Below are positions 63,123 to 64,000 of a stretch of 64,000 bases of DNA, piece after piece. The notes beneath the pieces were generated by a model that did no database searches, had not been told where the DNA came from, and was given only the letters and a program-made list of their open reading frames with translations. The DNA is taken from contig JARLIK010000001.1 of assembly GCA_031291755.1 (NCBI GenBank), forward strand, positions 62,001 through 126,000, written 5' to 3'. Numbering within the stretch: the first letter of the stretch is position 1; every line of letters begins with the position of its first letter. The translations under genes were made by a program, and so were the position numbers. The DNA is from Acidocella sp. (GTDB lineage Bacteria; Pseudomonadota; Alphaproteobacteria; Acetobacterales; Acetobacteraceae).

Positions 63123-64000
63123 GGTGCCTGCACCCCCAAAGCATTGGCGATCCGCACCGCCGAGGCGATGCCATCCTCATGAAAGCCCCAGCAGGTCCAG
63201 GCTCCCGCGAACCACAGCCGGTCGGCACCTTGCAGTCTCGGCAGTTCATCCTGCGCCTGCATGGCGGCGGCGTTGAATTGCGGATGGCGATAGATTTTGC
63301 GCAGCAGGATTTTAGCGGGGTCAATGGGAACCAAAGGATTCAGGCTGACCAGCAAAGGCAGCCTGGTTTGCATGCCTTGCAGCAGGTTCATCCAATAGGT
63401 CAGACACACGGCATGGCTTTGGTCATCCTTGGTGCAACTGAGATAGTTCCAGGACGACCAAGCCAGTTTTCGCTTTGGCATGAGCTTGCTATCCTGATGT
63501 AAAATGGCGATGTTGTTCTGGAATTTAATCGCACCAAGAATCTGCATCTCCTCCGGCACTGGCCTGGCGATCATCGCCAGCGCCTGATCGGCATGGCAGG
63601 CGAACACCACATGCGCAAAAGTCTCGAGCCCCGCCAGCGATTCAACGAGCACGCCAGCGTCGGTGCGGGTGACTTGCCGGACCGCGGAATCAAGTTTGAC
63701 ATCGGCAAGGTCCTGCAGAACCCGCTCGACATAAATTTTCGATCCGCCGGTGACAGTGCGCCACTGCGGCCGGTCCTTGAACTTCAATAGCCCGTGATTG
63801 ACGAAGAACCGGATGAAATTGCGAGCCGGAAACGCCTTCATGCCCTCCACCGAGGAAGACCAGATGGCAGCGCCCATCGGCAGGATATAATCTTCAATGA
63901 AAGCGGCGGAATAATTGTTGCGAGTGAGGTAATCGCCGAGGCTCAGCTCGGAGCTTGTCTCCAGAAGAGCAGGTGCGGCACGATTGAATCGCAGAATATC
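63107..64000 (-). CDS. FAD-dependent oxidoreductase, partial (runs off right edge)
   Basis: C-terminal 297 residues of an amine-oxidase-like flavoprotein of the type found beside DUF1365 and cfa genes: PMGAAIWSSSVEGMKAFPARNF, VTGGSKIYVERVL, HVVFACHADQALAMI and a C-terminal DRLWFAGAWTCWGFHEDGI FAD-contact segment. The N-terminal Rossmann part lies beyond position 64000. The frame is open to the last base. It is the likely first known gene of a six-gene operon running to 58549. Confidence 0.9.
   Translation of the reverse strand, partial: DILRFNRAAPALLETSSELSLGDYLTRNNYSAAFIEDYILPMGAAIWSSSVEGMKAFPARNFIRFFVNHGLLKFKDRPQWRTVTGGSKIYVERVLQDLADVKLDSAVRQVTRTDAGVLVESLAGLETFAHVVFACHADQALAMIARPVPEEMQILGAIKFQNNIAILHQDSKLMPKRKLAWSSWNYLSCTKDDQSHAVCLTYWMNLLQGMQTRLPLLVSLNPLVPIDPAKILLRKIYRHPQFNAAAMQAQDELPRLQGADRLWFAGAWTCWGFHEDGIASAVRIANALGVQAPWQSS

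Noticed and set aside
1-64000. CRISPR arrays, prophage genes, rRNA operons
   Set aside because: No regularly spaced repeats, no phage structural or integrase genes, and no rRNA-like sequence were seen.

Overview
The window looks like a chromosomal segment of an alphaproteobacterium, most likely an acidophilic or aerobic Acetobacteraceae (Acidocella/Acidiphilium-like). Supporting this are the GC-rich coding style with frequent GTG/TTG starts, acnA divergent from ccmAB, a fused MaoC-phosphotransacetylase next to ackA and phaC, a Bpt-type leucyltransferase, the purC-purS-purQ-purL-bolA-grxD string, and a class I ribonucleotide reductase. The assignment is inference from gene content; no rRNA or marker phylogeny was possible.

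Layout. 1-2.9 kb: 5' part of aconitase (minus strand), ccmA-ccmB and a VapBC-type toxin-antitoxin pair. 2.9-9.2 kb: panC, cydD-cydC, then an uncharacterised two-gene ABC exporter. 9.3-14.7 kb: a minus-strand polyhydroxyalkanoate/acyl-phosphate cluster (small phasin-like protein, a FabI-like reductase, phaC, fused MaoC-Pta, ackA). 14.8-21.3 kb: tRNA-Pro(GGG), bpt, an RDD membrane protein, a CoA-transferase, two alpha/beta hydrolases, glutaminase, a DUF2202 protein and an AhpD-like protein. 21.5-24.7 kb: cysE, a cysteine desulfurase, a [2Fe-2S] ferredoxin and mnmA, a likely sulfur-delivery unit for tRNA thiolation. 24.7-31.6 kb: a stand-alone receiver convergent with a histidine-phosphotransferase-like protein, an SbmA/YddA-type ABC protein, small DUF proteins, a flavoprotein, a degenerate EAL protein and a glycosyltransferase. 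31.6-36.2 kb: purine synthesis genes followed by bolA and grxD. 36.3-43.4 kb: an MFS protein, a CYTH-CHAD protein, an Old Yellow Enzyme, a K+ channel, gltA and sixA.

43.5-48.9 kb holds an operon (DUF6134 protein, an Fe-S bacterial photolyase/cryptochrome, an SDR) interrupted by a complete 2.4-kb IS1595-family element. The element has perfect 23-bp terminal inverted repeats, a 9-bp target duplication, a promoter inside its left end, and four genes besides the transposase. Two of these form an overlapping pair of unknown function: a helical protein and a Cys/His-containing protein resembling what I recall as DUF7689. The insertion removed 20 codons from the photolyase 3' end and supplies its present stop codon. 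This is the most unusual part of the window.

49-64 kb: nrdB/nrdA (the alpha subunit lacks an ATP cone), a PAS protein coupled to a PhnD-like protein broken by a one-base frameshift, an EmrB-type MFS pump, a methyltransferase, a DUF2007 protein, polyprenyl synthase, a YeiH transporter, and a tightly overlapping lipid-modification operon (FAD oxidoreductase, DUF1365, cyclopropane synthase, MFS, metallophosphoesterase, DUF3833 lipoprotein) running off the right edge.
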